Origin: an uncultured Clostridia bacterium
Lineage (GTDB): Bacteria; Bacillota; Clostridia; TANB77; CAG-465
Length of the DNA stretch: 33,491 nucleotides
Assembly: GCA_948562205.1 (NCBI GenBank)
Contig: CAOYAN010000023.1
Coordinates: 1 to 33,491 of the forward strand
Direction of reading: 5' to 3'
How positions within the stretch are numbered: position 1 is the first letter of the stretch; each line of letters starts with the position of its first letter. The notes beneath the pieces are model-generated. The model was given only the letters and a program-made list of their open reading frames with translations, did no database searches and was not told the origin of the DNA. Positions 7,651 through 16,461 of the stretch are shown piece by piece. Position numbers and translations under genes: made by a program.

Positions 7651-9396
7651 ATGAGTGCTAAAATTATAAATTCTCACAGGTATAAAAAAACTACAAGAAA
7701 GAAAGCTAATATAAAAAAAGAGCAAAAGTATAAATATTTAAATAGTAAAAAGAAAAATGATTTAAAATATATAAAACAAAAAAAGAAAAAAGAAAAAAAG
7801 ATGTTAAATATTGAGAGTTCAAGATTAAATGAGTCAAAAAATAATGTAAATAATTTACTTGGTATAGATAGAACGCTAAGAGGAAGTAATATTTATATTC
7901 CTAAATCTTTTTTAATAATTTGCCTTGTTTTATGTATAGTTATTATAGCATTTATATCTAAGAAAATTGTAAAGGTAGAAGAGTCTCCAATTGTAAAAGT
8001 TTTTTCAAGTAAAGAGGATGCTAGTAAAAAATTTGTAAAAGATTATGATTTAAGAGTTGGAATTTCAGGGTTAGATACAACAGATTTATTAACAAGTAAA
8101 AATGTTGTTTTAAAGGAATTAGAAAAGTTTACTACTAAAAGGCTTATTAAAGTGGATAGTAATTATAAAATAGAATATGTAGGTGCAAAAACAATAGATA
8201 AGATATCAAATAAAGAATATAATGTGCTTTTAAATGATAAATCAAATATTTCTATATTAGATATAAAAAATTCTGTTGATAAAATAAAAAACACTAAAAA
8301 TAATAGTATTTATTATAAATATATAAATAATGTAGAAAGTATAGAAGAAATTTCTAAAAAACAATTTAAAATAAAACTTTTAAAAGATGATCCATATTTT
8401 GTGTATGTGTTAGATTTTCCAATTTATTCTAGTGATGAAAATTATGAATATAAAGTTGGAAGTTTAGATGGTAGTAATATTTTATTTGAAAGATTTAATT
8501 TAAAAAGTACAATTAAAAGTATTAATTTAAAAAATTATAATGATACAGATAAGATGGTTGAAGCTTTTAGAGATGGTAAAATTGATATGTTTTTTGCTTC
8601 ATCAAATAATGCTATGCAATTAATTGGAAAACATGAATCAAATATTAAAAAATATAGAAATGGAGAAACCATTTTTATTTTAGGAAATAAGAATTCAAAA
8701 ATTTATAGTAAAAAGGAAATAAGAAAAGCAATAGTATATTCTCTAAATAGAGAGGAAATTGTAAGAGAGGTAAATAGTAACTATGGTGAGATAATAGATC
8801 TACCATTTATATATTCTAACATAAAATATAAATATGACATATATGGAGCATCTAATGTTTTACTTGCAAATTCATGGGAAAAAGATAGTGATGGAATATT
8901 TAAAAAAGAAGAAGATGAAAATGTTATAAGAGCTGAGATAAATCTTCTTGTAAATAGTGAAGATGCATCTAAAATGAAAATTGCAGAGAAAATAAAAGAT
9001 ATGTGTTATAAATCAGGAGTTTTAATAAATATACAAAGTTTATCACAAGATGAGATTTCAAATAAAGTACAAAATAAAGATTACGATATTGTCTTGGCAG
9101 ATGTTTTAATAGATAATATACCTGATACATTATATTTACAAGAATATTTAAATATAAATGAAGAAACAAATAATGCACTATTACAAGTAAGTAGTTCTAA
9201 TATAGAGAACTTACAAACAAATATAGAAAATTTACAAAATGTATTATCTGAAGAAGTAGCATGTATTGGAATACTAGCAAGAAATATAAATGTAGTATAT
9301 CAAAAAGATATTACAGGCTTTGATAATATTAGATATTTTAATATTTTTGAAAATATAGAAAATGTAGGTAAATTAAATGATAGAATAGGAGATTAG
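7651..9396 (+). CDS. Membrane-tethered protein with a divergent family 5 solute-binding domain
   Basis: The 581-residue protein has an unusual layout. About 85 residues at the N terminus are extremely lysine-rich and presumably cytoplasmic. One transmembrane helix lies at 86-103. The extracellular part resembles family 5 (peptide/nickel type) solute-binding proteins, best seen in KKEIRKAIVYSLNREEIVREV, the family's conserved 'R-x-A-(x)4-(I/L)-(N/D)-R-(E/D)' block. Typical members are lipoproteins; no lipobox is present here and the domain is anchored by a helix instead. No ABC permease or ATPase genes are nearby, so transport is not supported; a sensory or scaffolding role is possible. The start at 7651 has GTAGGTGAT upstream. 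The stop lies three bases before pta, indicating co-transcription with pta and ackA. The family assignment is moderate because the ligand-binding core is poorly conserved. Confidence 0.65.
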   Translation: MSAKIINSHRYKKTTRKKANIKKEQKYKYLNSKKKNDLKYIKQKKKKEKKMLNIESSRLNESKNNVNNLLGIDRTLRGSNIYIPKSFLIICLVLCIVIIAFISKKIVKVEESPIVKVFSSKEDASKKFVKDYDLRVGISGLDTTDLLTSKNVVLKELEKFTTKRLIKVDSNYKIEYVGAKTIDKISNKEYNVLLNDKSNISILDIKNSVDKIKNTKNNSIYYKYINNVESIEEISKKQFKIKLLKDDPYFVYVLDFPIYSSDENYEYKVGSLDGSNILFERFNLKSTIKSINLKNYNDTDKMVEAFRDGKIDMFFASSNNAMQLIGKHESNIKKYRNGETIFILGNKNSKIYSKKEIRKAIVYSLNREEIVREVNSNYGEIIDLPFIYSNIKYKYDIYGASNVLLANSWEKDSDGIFKKEEDENVIRAEINLLVNSEDASKMKIAEKIKDMCYKSGVLINIQSLSQDEISNKVQNKDYDIVLADVLIDNIPDTLYLQEYLNINEETNNALLQVSSSNIENLQTNIENLQNVLSEEVACIGILARNINVVYQKDITGFDNIRYFNIFENIENVGKLNDRIGD

Positions 9397-9399
9397 AAT

Positions 9400-10416
9400 A
9401 TGGAATTTAAGGGGATATTAAAAAAAATAATTAATAATGCAAAAAGTGATATAAAACTTATTGCAATACCAGAGTCTAGTGATCTAAGAGTACTTAAAGC
9501 TGTAGAAATAGTAACAAATGAAAATATTGCAAAAATTGTTCTTATAGGGAATAAGGAAGAGATACTAAAAAAATGCAATGATAATAATATATCAATAAAA
9601 GATGATAATGTTATATTTAGAGATCCACTAAAAGATGAAAAAAAGGAAGATTATGTAAATACATTATATGAATTAAGAAAAGAAAAAGGAATGACTAAAG
9701 AGAAGGCAAATGAGCTTATATTAGATAATGTATATTTTGCTACAATGCTTGTAAACTCAAGTGAGGTTGATGGAATGGTAAGTGGAGCAATTCACTCAAC
9801 TTCAGATACATTAAGACCAGCATTACAAATAGTAAAAGCAAGAGAGGGTGTAAATACTGTATCATCATTTTTCTTAGTTGAATCTCCTGATAAAACTCTT
9901 GGATATGATGGCTCATTTATTTTTTCCGACTGTGGACTTATAGAATTTCCAACAAAGGAACAAATGGTAGATATTGCAATAGCCTCAACTGAGAGCTTTA
10001 AAATGCTTATAGGAAATACACCTAAAGTTGCATTTTTATCATATTCAACTAAAGGTAGTGCTAAAAATGAAGCAATAGATAAAGTCGTAAATGCTATAGA
10101 AATTTTAAAAACTAGGGATGTTGATTTTGAATTTGATGGTGAACTTCAATTAGATGCTGCACTAATTCCTGAGGTTGCAAAATTAAAAGCACCTAAAAGT
10201 AGTGTTGCAGGGTATGCTAATGTTCTTATATTTCCAAATTTAGAGGCCGGAAATATTGGATATAAGATAGCTCAAAGGTTTGGTAGAGCAACAGCTTTTG
10301 GACCTATTACTCAAGGTTTAAAAAAGCCAATAAACGATTTATCTAGGGGATGTAGTGTAGAAGATATAATTGGAGCTATAGCAATTACATGTGTTCAAGC
10401 TCAAAATAATAAATAA
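9400..10416 (+). CDS. pta: Phosphate acetyltransferase
   Basis: This cytoplasmic enzyme interconverts acetyl-CoA and acetyl phosphate (EC 2.3.1.8). The protein has 338 residues, the usual length of the short form without an N-terminal DRTGG/AAA-like extension. Family blocks visible in order are AIPESSDLRVLKAVEI near residue 20, MLVNSSEVDGMVSGAIHSTSDTLRPALQIV (about 117-146), SFFLVESPDKTLGYDGSFIFSDCG, VAFLSYSTKGSA, and FPNLEAGNIGYKIAQRFG near the C terminus. The start has TAGGAGATTAG upstream and lies three bases after the preceding stop. ackA follows, completing the acetate-forming, ATP-yielding pathway typical of fermenting Clostridia. Confidence 0.97.
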   Translation: MEFKGILKKIINNAKSDIKLIAIPESSDLRVLKAVEIVTNENIAKIVLIGNKEEILKKCNDNNISIKDDNVIFRDPLKDEKKEDYVNTLYELRKEKGMTKEKANELILDNVYFATMLVNSSEVDGMVSGAIHSTSDTLRPALQIVKAREGVNTVSSFFLVESPDKTLGYDGSFIFSDCGLIEFPTKEQMVDIAIASTESFKMLIGNTPKVAFLSYSTKGSAKNEAIDKVVNAIEILKTRDVDFEFDGELQLDAALIPEVAKLKAPKSSVAGYANVLIFPNLEAGNIGYKIAQRFGRATAFGPITQGLKKPINDLSRGCSVEDIIGAIAITCVQAQNNK

Positions 10417-10433
10417 AGTATATATAATTATAC

Positions 10434-10462
10434 TTGTAATATGTAGAAAATTAATGTAAAAT
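10434..10462 (+). promoter_or_regulatory. Possible internal promoter before ackA
   Basis: TTGTAA (10434-10439), 17-base spacer, TAAAAT (10457-10462) preceded by TG. It lies in the 77-base gap between pta and ackA, so ackA may have some independent transcription. Confidence 0.4.
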
Positions 10463-10493
10463 ATAAAAGAAAAATAGAAGGGAGAAAAATAAT

Positions 10494-11699
10494 ATGAAGA
10501 TTTTAGTTATAAATTGTGGAAGTTCTACAATAAAATTTCAACTAATTGAAATGGAAAAAAATGAAGTAATAGCAAAAGGTAGATGTGATATGGTAGGCTA
10601 TGATGCTGCAAACATAATATACAAAAATCTAAAAGATAATAAAAGTTTAGATGAAGTACCTGTAGCAATGCCAGATCATAAAGAGGCAATGAAAGTATTA
10701 CTAGATGTACTACAAGATGATAAAATAGGTGTTATTAAAAATTTAGACGAGATTTATGCAGTAGGACATAGAGTTGTACATGGAGGAGAAAAGTTTAAAA
10801 AATCTGAGCTTGTAACAGATGAAGTACTTAAAGCTATAGAGGAGCTATCAGAACTTGCACCTCTTCATAATCCTGGATGTATTATGGGAATAAAAGCTAT
10901 AAGAGAAGTTGCAAAAGATTTAAAAAATGTTGTTGTATTTGATACAGCTTTTCATCAAACAATACCAGATTTTAACTATATTTATGCAATAGATTATAAA
11001 TATTACGAGAAATATAAAATAAGAAGATATGGTTTTCATGGAACATCATATATGTATATATTATCAAGACTTGAAGAAATACTAAATAAACCAAAGGAAG
11101 AAATAAATGCAATAGTTTGTCATATGGGTGGCGGCGCTAGTATTTGTGCTATTAAAGATGGTAAGTCATATGATACATCTATGGGATTTACTCCACTTGA
11201 GGGCTTAGTAATGGAGACAAGATCAGGTGATCTAGATCCTGCAATTGTTACAAAACTTATGAGAGAAGAAAATTTATCATCAGATGAAGTAGATAATATT
11301 TTAAATAAAAAATCTGGAAGACTTGGTCTTTGTGGTATTGGAGACTTTAGACAAATGAAAGAGGCTGCTATATCTGGAGATGAGATGGCTATACTTACAA
11401 GAAATATTCAATGTAACAGAACTAAAAAATATATTGGCTCATATATGGCTGAGCTAAATAGAGTAGATGCTATTGTATTTACTGGTGGAGTTGCAGAAAA
11501 TAACGATTGTGAAAGAAAAAGATGTATAGATAATATGGATAGACTAGGTATTATAATAGACGATGAAAGAAATGAAAAAGCACGTGGTAGTGAGGCACTA
11601 ATTTCTTCCGATGATTCCCAAATAAAAGTATATATGATACCTACAAATGAAGAATTAGAGATTGCAAAACAAACTATTGAAGTGGTTGAAAAATGTTAG
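10494..11699 (+). CDS. ackA: Acetate kinase
   Basis: This enzyme converts acetyl phosphate and ADP to acetate and ATP (EC 2.7.2.1). The 401 residues match the family length. Signatures are NCGSSTIKFQL at residues 7-17 (phosphate-1 region), VGHRVVHGGE (about 88-97), APLHNP, VFDTAFHQT (contains the family's catalytic Asp), RYGFHGTS, CHMGGGASICAI and MGFTPLEGLVMETRSGDLDP. The start has AGAAGGGAG upstream. The 3' end overlaps the next gene by seven bases, suggesting translational coupling. Confidence 0.98.
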   Translation: MKILVINCGSSTIKFQLIEMEKNEVIAKGRCDMVGYDAANIIYKNLKDNKSLDEVPVAMPDHKEAMKVLLDVLQDDKIGVIKNLDEIYAVGHRVVHGGEKFKKSELVTDEVLKAIEELSELAPLHNPGCIMGIKAIREVAKDLKNVVVFDTAFHQTIPDFNYIYAIDYKYYEKYKIRRYGFHGTSYMYILSRLEEILNKPKEEINAIVCHMGGGASICAIKDGKSYDTSMGFTPLEGLVMETRSGDLDPAIVTKLMREENLSSDEVDNILNKKSGRLGLCGIGDFRQMKEAAISGDEMAILTRNIQCNRTKKYIGSYMAELNRVDAIVFTGGVAENNDCERKRCIDNMDRLGIIIDDERNEKARGSEALISSDDSQIKVYMIPTNEELEIAKQTIEVVEKC

Positions 11700-12901
11700 A
11701 AAATATACAAAATTTGCTTAAAAAATATGATAAAAAAATATGGGTTATGTTAAATGATGAGAATTCTGATTATTTTTTTAAAAATAACATAACAGATAAA
11801 TTATCCACATATACTATATGTATTGTTACACAAGAAAAATCATATCTTATTGTTAATAAACTAGATGAAGAAAATGTAAATTTTATAAATATAGATAGAG
11901 ATAATGTGTATATTTTTAATACAAAAGATGAACTATTAAATATTTTAGAAGATATATTTGCAAAAAGTTCATTTCCAAATACTGTATCACTTTCCTATTC
12001 TACAATAGGTGATGTAAATACAGATATTATATCTCATGGAAAATATTTATATATTACAAAACAGATTAAGTATATATATTTAAAATATAAAAGAAAAGTA
12101 AAATTTGATTCAGCAGAAAACATTATGTATGATATATTAGCTAAGAAAACAGATTTAGAAATAAAAAGATTAAAGCTTATAGCAAGTATAACTGATAGAA
12201 TTTTAGAAGAGACTTTTAAGAAGATAAAAATTTCTATGACAGAAATAGATATTGTATCTCTTACACAAAAGTGTGCAAAAGATATTATGAAATTATATAT
12301 TGGTTCAAATGATATAGTATCATATGATATGGCATGGGAAAATTGTCCAATAGTACTTACTGGAGAAAATCTTGAAAAAGGTGGACATTCACTACCAAGT
12401 GATAAAAAACTTATGATAAATGATACAATATATTTTGATTTTGGTATAAAAGTTACATTTAATGATAACACTAGTTTATATACAGATATGCAAAGAATGG
12501 GATATGCTAAACAAAAAGAAGATTCTATACCAGAAAATGTACAAAAAGTGTTTAATACTTTAGTTTATGCAGTAGAGAACGGAATAGAAGAAATGAGACC
12601 AGAAGTAAAAGGATATGAAATAGATAACATTGTAAGAGGAAAAATCTTAAAAGAAGGTTATCCAGATTATCCTCATGCAACAGGTCATCCAGTTGGCAGG
12701 AATGTTCATGATGTTGGTGCTATAATAAGTATTAAGGGAAGCAAAAGATCAAAAATGAGTCTTGTTGAAAATGGTGTATATACATTAGAACCAAGAATAA
12801 ATATAGTAAATGGTGGTTCTATTGAAGAAATGATACAAGTAACAAAATATGGTGGTATGCCACTTTGCAATACTCAAAAGAAATTATATATAGTAGAATA
12901 A
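11693..12901 (+). CDS. M24-family metallopeptidase (Xaa-Pro aminopeptidase type)
   Basis: This is likely a cytoplasmic, dimetal aminopeptidase acting on Xaa-Pro bonds in peptide turnover. The protein has 402 residues: an N-terminal creatinase-like domain of about 150 residues and a C-terminal pita-bread domain. The five metal-ligand positions are intact: D249 in YFDFG, D265 in YTDMQR, the His in HATGHPVG, the Glu in TLEPRI and the Glu in IEEMIQVT. The replacement of the usual G after EP by R is mildly unusual. The ATG lies inside the end of ackA and its ribosome-binding site would be within ackA, which fits coupled translation. Substrate preference cannot be read from sequence; an M24 member of non-proline specificity is possible. 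Confidence 0.85.
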   Translation: MLENIQNLLKKYDKKIWVMLNDENSDYFFKNNITDKLSTYTICIVTQEKSYLIVNKLDEENVNFINIDRDNVYIFNTKDELLNILEDIFAKSSFPNTVSLSYSTIGDVNTDIISHGKYLYITKQIKYIYLKYKRKVKFDSAENIMYDILAKKTDLEIKRLKLIASITDRILEETFKKIKISMTEIDIVSLTQKCAKDIMKLYIGSNDIVSYDMAWENCPIVLTGENLEKGGHSLPSDKKLMINDTIYFDFGIKVTFNDNTSLYTDMQRMGYAKQKEDSIPENVQKVFNTLVYAVENGIEEMRPEVKGYEIDNIVRGKILKEGYPDYPHATGHPVGRNVHDVGAIISIKGSKRSKMSLVENGVYTLEPRINIVNGGSIEEMIQVTKYGGMPLCNTQKKLYIVE

Positions 12902-12924
12902 ATTTTAGAAAGTAGGTAGATAAT

Positions 12925-14304
12925 ATGAAATTAAATTATAAAAAAGAGGATGTATATTCAAGACTATCAGAACAAGAGATTGAGAGTGCTACTAAATATA
13001 CTGATGAATACATAAACTTTATAAATACTGCTAAAACTGAGTATTTATGTGTAGAAGAAGCAGTAAAGATGTTAGAAGAAAATGGATTTGTAGAATTTAG
13101 TAAAAAAGAAACATTAAAAGCAGGAGATAAAGTCTATTTTATAAATAGAGAAAAATCACTTTTTGCAGCAGTTATAGGAAGTGAGGATCTAAGTCATGGT
13201 ATGAATATTATTGGTGCTCATATTGATAGTCCAAGACTTGACTTAAAACCTTTCCCTTTAACTGAGAGAGATAATATTGCTGTTTTGAAAACTCAATATT
13301 ATGGTGGAATTAAAAAATATCAATGGTTATCAATTCCACTTGCTATGCATGGCGTAATATATAATGAAAATGGAGAAAAGATAGTTATATCTGTTGGTGA
13401 AGAAAATGATGATACATGCTTTACAATAGCTGATTTACTACCACATCTAGCACGTGAACAACTAAAAGCTAATGCAGATAAGTTTATAAATCCTGAAAAA
13501 ATGTCTGTAATTGTTGGTAATATTAAAGAAAAAGATGTTAAAGAAAATCCTGTAAAATCTAATATACTTAAAATATTAAATCAAAAATATGGTATAAAAG
13601 AAATAGATTTTGCAAGAAGTGAAATATCTTTAGTACCTGCATTTAAGGCTAAATATATTGGATTTGATAAAGCTTTAATTGGTGGATATGGTCAAGATGA
13701 TAGAGTATGTTCATATGCAACTCTAAAAGCATTAATTGATACATCAAGTAAAATTCAAAGAAAAACAAATATTGCACTAATAGTTGATAAAGAAGAAATT
13801 GGAAGTGTTGGTAATACTTCTATGAATTCTAGAGTATTTGATTTATTTGTAGAAAAATTAATACAAAAATCAGACACTAAAAATGTAACTGAGCTTGAAG
13901 TATATTATAACTCTAAAATGTTATCAGCAGATGTAACAGCAGGTGTAAATCCAGATTATGAAGAAGTTCAAGATATGCAAAATGCAAGTATTATTGGATC
14001 TGGAGTATCAGTTGAAAAATATGGCGGATCTGGTGGTAAATATAACTCTAGTGATGCAAATGCAAGATATGTTGCAGAAGTTATGAGAATATTTGATAGT
14101 AATAAAGTAGGCTATCAAGTAGGCACTTTAGGTAAAGTTGAAATGGGCGGTGGCGGAACTATCGCATACATTTTAGCAAACAAGGGTGTCGAAGTAGTAG
14201 ATTGTGGTACACCTGTTCTAGCTATGCATTCTACTTTTGAAGTTACTTCTAAGTTTGATGTATATATGACATATATGGCATATAAAGCATTTTTTGAAAA
14301 TTAA
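12925..14304 (+). CDS. M18-family aminopeptidase
   Basis: This is a zinc aminopeptidase of the aspartyl aminopeptidase family, expected to remove N-terminal residues (often acidic) from peptides in the cytoplasm as a large oligomer. The protein has 459 residues, typical of M18. Metal and catalytic motifs are visible: GAHIDSPRLDLKP (H99, D101), GGYGQDDRVCSYA, DKEEIGSVGNTSMNS and VLAMHSTFEV near the C terminus. The start follows GAAAGTAGGTAG. It comes 23 bases after the M24 gene and ends the operon, so the unit couples acetate formation with two peptide-degrading enzymes. Confidence 0.93.
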   Translation: MKLNYKKEDVYSRLSEQEIESATKYTDEYINFINTAKTEYLCVEEAVKMLEENGFVEFSKKETLKAGDKVYFINREKSLFAAVIGSEDLSHGMNIIGAHIDSPRLDLKPFPLTERDNIAVLKTQYYGGIKKYQWLSIPLAMHGVIYNENGEKIVISVGEENDDTCFTIADLLPHLAREQLKANADKFINPEKMSVIVGNIKEKDVKENPVKSNILKILNQKYGIKEIDFARSEISLVPAFKAKYIGFDKALIGGYGQDDRVCSYATLKALIDTSSKIQRKTNIALIVDKEEIGSVGNTSMNSRVFDLFVEKLIQKSDTKNVTELEVYYNSKMLSADVTAGVNPDYEEVQDMQNASIIGSGVSVEKYGGSGGKYNSSDANARYVAEVMRIFDSNKVGYQVGTLGKVEMGGGGTIAYILANKGVEVVDCGTPVLAMHSTFEVTSKFDVYMTYMAYKAFFEN

Positions 14305-14330
14305 TATATAAAGAATAAATAAAAATTATG

Positions 14331-14364
14331 TCCCTTTAATATAAAAATTAAAGGGATATTTATT
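14331..14364 (+). terminator. Terminator after the M18 gene
   Basis: A perfect 10-bp stem TCCCTTTAAT (14331-14340) / ATTAAAGGGA (14347-14356) with a 6-base loop, followed by TATTTATT. Confidence 0.8.
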
Positions 14365-14430
14365 GATAAGATTAGAATAAGTTCTAATGTTTTTAAAATA
14401 ATAAAAAAGTTTCTTCTATACTCGAAAGAT

Positions 14431-14459
14431 TTGACAAAGTGCTGAATATGTAGTAGAAT
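14431..14459 (+). promoter_or_regulatory. SigA-type promoter of the DUF4143 ATPase gene
   Basis: Consensus -35 TTGACA (14431-14436), 17-base spacer, TAGAAT (14454-14459). Confidence 0.8.
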
Positions 14460-14480
14460 ATATATAATGGAGGTAGTAAT

Positions 14481-15692
14481 ATGATTAAGCGTGAATTATA
14501 TTTAAGAAAAATTAGAACTTTATATGATAGTGAATTAATTAAAATAATAATTGGTGCTAGACGTTCTGGAAAATCTGTGCTCTTAATGCAAATAATGGAC
14601 GAATTACGACAAAAAGGTATTGATGAAAATCATATTATATATATGAATTTTGAAGATTTTGATAATTATGAATATACTGATTTAAAGAAATTTAATGAAT
14701 TTGTAAAATCTAAAATTATTGATGATAAAAAATATTATTTGTTTTTTGATGAAATTCAAAATGTTAATGAATTTGAAAGAGTAATTAACTCATTTAGAGC
14801 AACTTTAAATGTTAGTATATTTGTTACTGGATCAAATAGTAAAATATTATCTGGTGAATTATCTACAATACTTGCAGGAAGATATGTAAGTATTAAAATG
14901 ATGCCTTTTACATTTTCAGAATATTTAGAGGCTAGAAATGAAAATGAAAAAATAGAAAATATTGATGAAGCTTTCTTAGAATTTATAGAGTGGGGCGGAA
15001 TGCCACAAATATATAATGCTAGTTTTCTAATTGAGAAAAAAATGTATTTAAATGATTTATATAATACTGTTATATTAAAAGATATTATAGAAAGACACAA
15101 TATAAAAGATATAAATTTATTAAATAGAGTAATTCAGTTTGTTATAGAAAATATAGGAGGTGTTGTATCCGCTAATTCTATTACTAAATTTTTAAAAACA
15201 GAAAAAATTAATACAACAACTGATACAGTTTTAAACTATATTGATTTTATAACTGATTCAATGTTTATAAATAAAGTTAACAGATATAATATAAGAGGAA
15301 AAATTGTTATGTCATTGTTAGAAAAATATTATCTTGCAGATTTAGGAATACTCCAACTAAAAAAATCTCCAATAGAAAAAAAGATTGGTGGTAGACTTGA
15401 AAATATCGTGTATAATGAATTAATTGCTAGAGGATATGAAGTATATATTGGAAAAACAGATAAAGGTGAAATTGATTTTGTGGTAAATGATTTTGGAAAT
15501 ATATTTTATATACAAGTTGCTGATTATCTTTCTTCAGAAGAAGTTGTAAAAAGAGAGTTTAATGCATATAGAAATGTTTCAGATAATTATCCTAAATATG
15601 TAATTACTATGGATAAATTAGATTATAGTAGAGATGGCATAATTCATAAAAATATAGTAGATTTTCTACTTAATAATGGTATTAAAAATTAA
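14481..15692 (+). CDS. AAA-type ATPase with C-terminal DUF4143 domain
   Basis: The 403-residue cytoplasmic protein has an N-terminal P-loop domain with Walker A GARRSGKS (about 26-33), Walker B YYLFFDEIQN and a sensor-like FVTGSNSKIL. It is followed by a helical region and a C-terminal DUF4143 part. There GGRLENIVYNEL, GEIDFVV and YIQVADYL resemble the E-D-ExK-like core of restriction-endonuclease folds, although the last motif has Q-V instead of the usual E/Q-x-K. These proteins are common, often laterally mobile singletons in Firmicutes and archaea; their function is not established. The gene has its own promoter and a GGAGGT ribosome-binding site, and no obvious partner. Confidence 0.88.
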   Translation: MIKRELYLRKIRTLYDSELIKIIIGARRSGKSVLLMQIMDELRQKGIDENHIIYMNFEDFDNYEYTDLKKFNEFVKSKIIDDKKYYLFFDEIQNVNEFERVINSFRATLNVSIFVTGSNSKILSGELSTILAGRYVSIKMMPFTFSEYLEARNENEKIENIDEAFLEFIEWGGMPQIYNASFLIEKKMYLNDLYNTVILKDIIERHNIKDINLLNRVIQFVIENIGGVVSANSITKFLKTEKINTTTDTVLNYIDFITDSMFINKVNRYNIRGKIVMSLLEKYYLADLGILQLKKSPIEKKIGGRLENIVYNELIARGYEVYIGKTDKGEIDFVVNDFGNIFYIQVADYLSSEEVVKREFNAYRNVSDNYPKYVITMDKLDYSRDGIIHKNIVDFLLNNGIKN

Positions 15693-15740
15693 ATTTTGAG
15701 ATATATGAATTAATAAAAATGAACGAATGTGAACGAAAAG

Positions 15741-15769
15741 TTGAAAAAATATATTTTAGATGATATACT
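15741..15769 (+). promoter_or_regulatory. Probable promoter of the 73-residue gene
   Basis: TTGAAA (15741-15746), 17-base spacer, TATACT (15764-15769), 60 bases before the start codon. Confidence 0.65.
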
Positions 15770-15829
15770 TTATATAAATTAAAAGAAGTTTAATTACTTT
15801 TAAGGTTATATAAAGAAAGGGGGATATTC

Positions 15830-16051
15830 ATGGCTAAAAAGAATAACAATGAAAACAATCTTTCATTTGAAAAAGAGATAAAAGCTATAAGAAATAAGTT
15901 AAAAATAATGATAGATGAAATGAGTGATTCACAAGTTTTAGCACTGCTTTCATTTATTGTTACACCACCTGATGAATTTGACGAGGGATGGGAAGATGAA
16001 GCAAGAAAATTTTATGGTGAAGATGATGACGATGTTGCATTACCATTTTAA
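15830..16051 (+). CDS. Small acidic protein of unknown function
   Basis: This 73-residue protein is not recognised. The start follows a strong AAAGGGGG ribosome-binding site. The first 20 residues are polar and Asn/Lys-rich. Residues of about 14-45 form a likely amphipathic helix (FEKEIKAIRNKLKIMIDEMSDSQVLALLSFI). The C-terminal third is strongly acidic (EFDEGWEDEARKFYGEDDDDVALPF). There is no membrane segment. It has its own promoter, a clean start, and codon use like its neighbours, so it is probably a real gene. It sits between the DUF4143 ATPase and the copper operon without an evident link to either. Confidence 0.75.
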   Translation: MAKKNNNENNLSFEKEIKAIRNKLKIMIDEMSDSQVLALLSFIVTPPDEFDEGWEDEARKFYGEDDDDVALPF

Positions 16052-16107
16052 TTAAATTAAGATAGTATGTCTTTTTAATAAAAATATTAAGGAGGCATAT
16101 TTTTTAC

Positions 16108-16136
16108 TTGACATATACCCCTATAGGGTATATAAT
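16108..16136 (+). promoter_or_regulatory. csoR-copA promoter with embedded CsoR operator
   Basis: TTGACA (16108-16113), 17-base spacer, TATAAT (16131-16136). The spacer is almost entirely filled by a near-palindrome at 16115-16131 (ATACCCCTATAGGGTAT), which matches the GC-tract inverted repeat bound by CsoR-family repressors. Bound CsoR would occlude the promoter, and Cu(I) would release it. The -10 is only 16 bases from the csoR start, so the 5' leader is very short. Confidence 0.9.
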
Positions 16137-16152
16137 TTATTTGGTGAGTAAT

Positions 16153-16449
16153 ATGGAATGTAAAAATTGTAGTAATAAAAAAACAAATAGAACAGATGAT
16201 GAAAAGAAAAAATTAATTAGTAGACTTAATATAATAGAGGGACAAATTAGAGGAATAAATCAAATGGTTGTAGATGATAGATATTGTGGTGATGTTTTAA
16301 TACAAATTTCTGCTGTTTGTAATGCTTTAAAAAGTTTAGGGAATAATATACTTGAAAATCATTTAAATACTTGTGTAGTTCGTGATATTAAAGAAGATAA
16401 ATTAGAAATACTTGATGAGGTAATGAGCCTTGTTAAAAAATTACAATAA
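16153..16449 (+). CDS. csoR: CsoR-family copper-sensing transcriptional repressor
   Basis: This 98-residue all-helical repressor binds its own promoter and is released by Cu(I). The ATG at 16153 is chosen because a TTG at 16108 in the same frame is the -35 box itself and would not be transcribed. The Cu(I) ligand set C45 (DDRYCGDV), H70 and C74 (ENHLNTCVV) has exactly the C-x24-H-x3-C spacing of known CsoR copper sensors. The DNA-binding helix region LISRLNIIEGQIRGINQMV is typical. Two extra cysteines (C3, C6) at the N terminus form a CxxC that is not part of the classical site. It lies 12 bases upstream of copA in one operon under an operator of the CsoR type. Confidence 0.95.
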   Translation: MECKNCSNKKTNRTDDEKKKLISRLNIIEGQIRGINQMVVDDRYCGDVLIQISAVCNALKSLGNNILENHLNTCVVRDIKEDKLEILDEVMSLVKKLQ

Positions 16450-16461
16450 AGGGGTGATTGT

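Noticed and set aside
12034..12471. A 145-codon minus-strand frame inside the M24 peptidase gene
   Set aside because: The plus-strand frame has all metal ligands and operon spacing; the opposite frame has none of these.
16108..16152. N-terminal extension of csoR from TTG 16108
   Set aside because: The TTG is the first part of the -35 box and lies upstream of the transcription start, so it cannot be translated.
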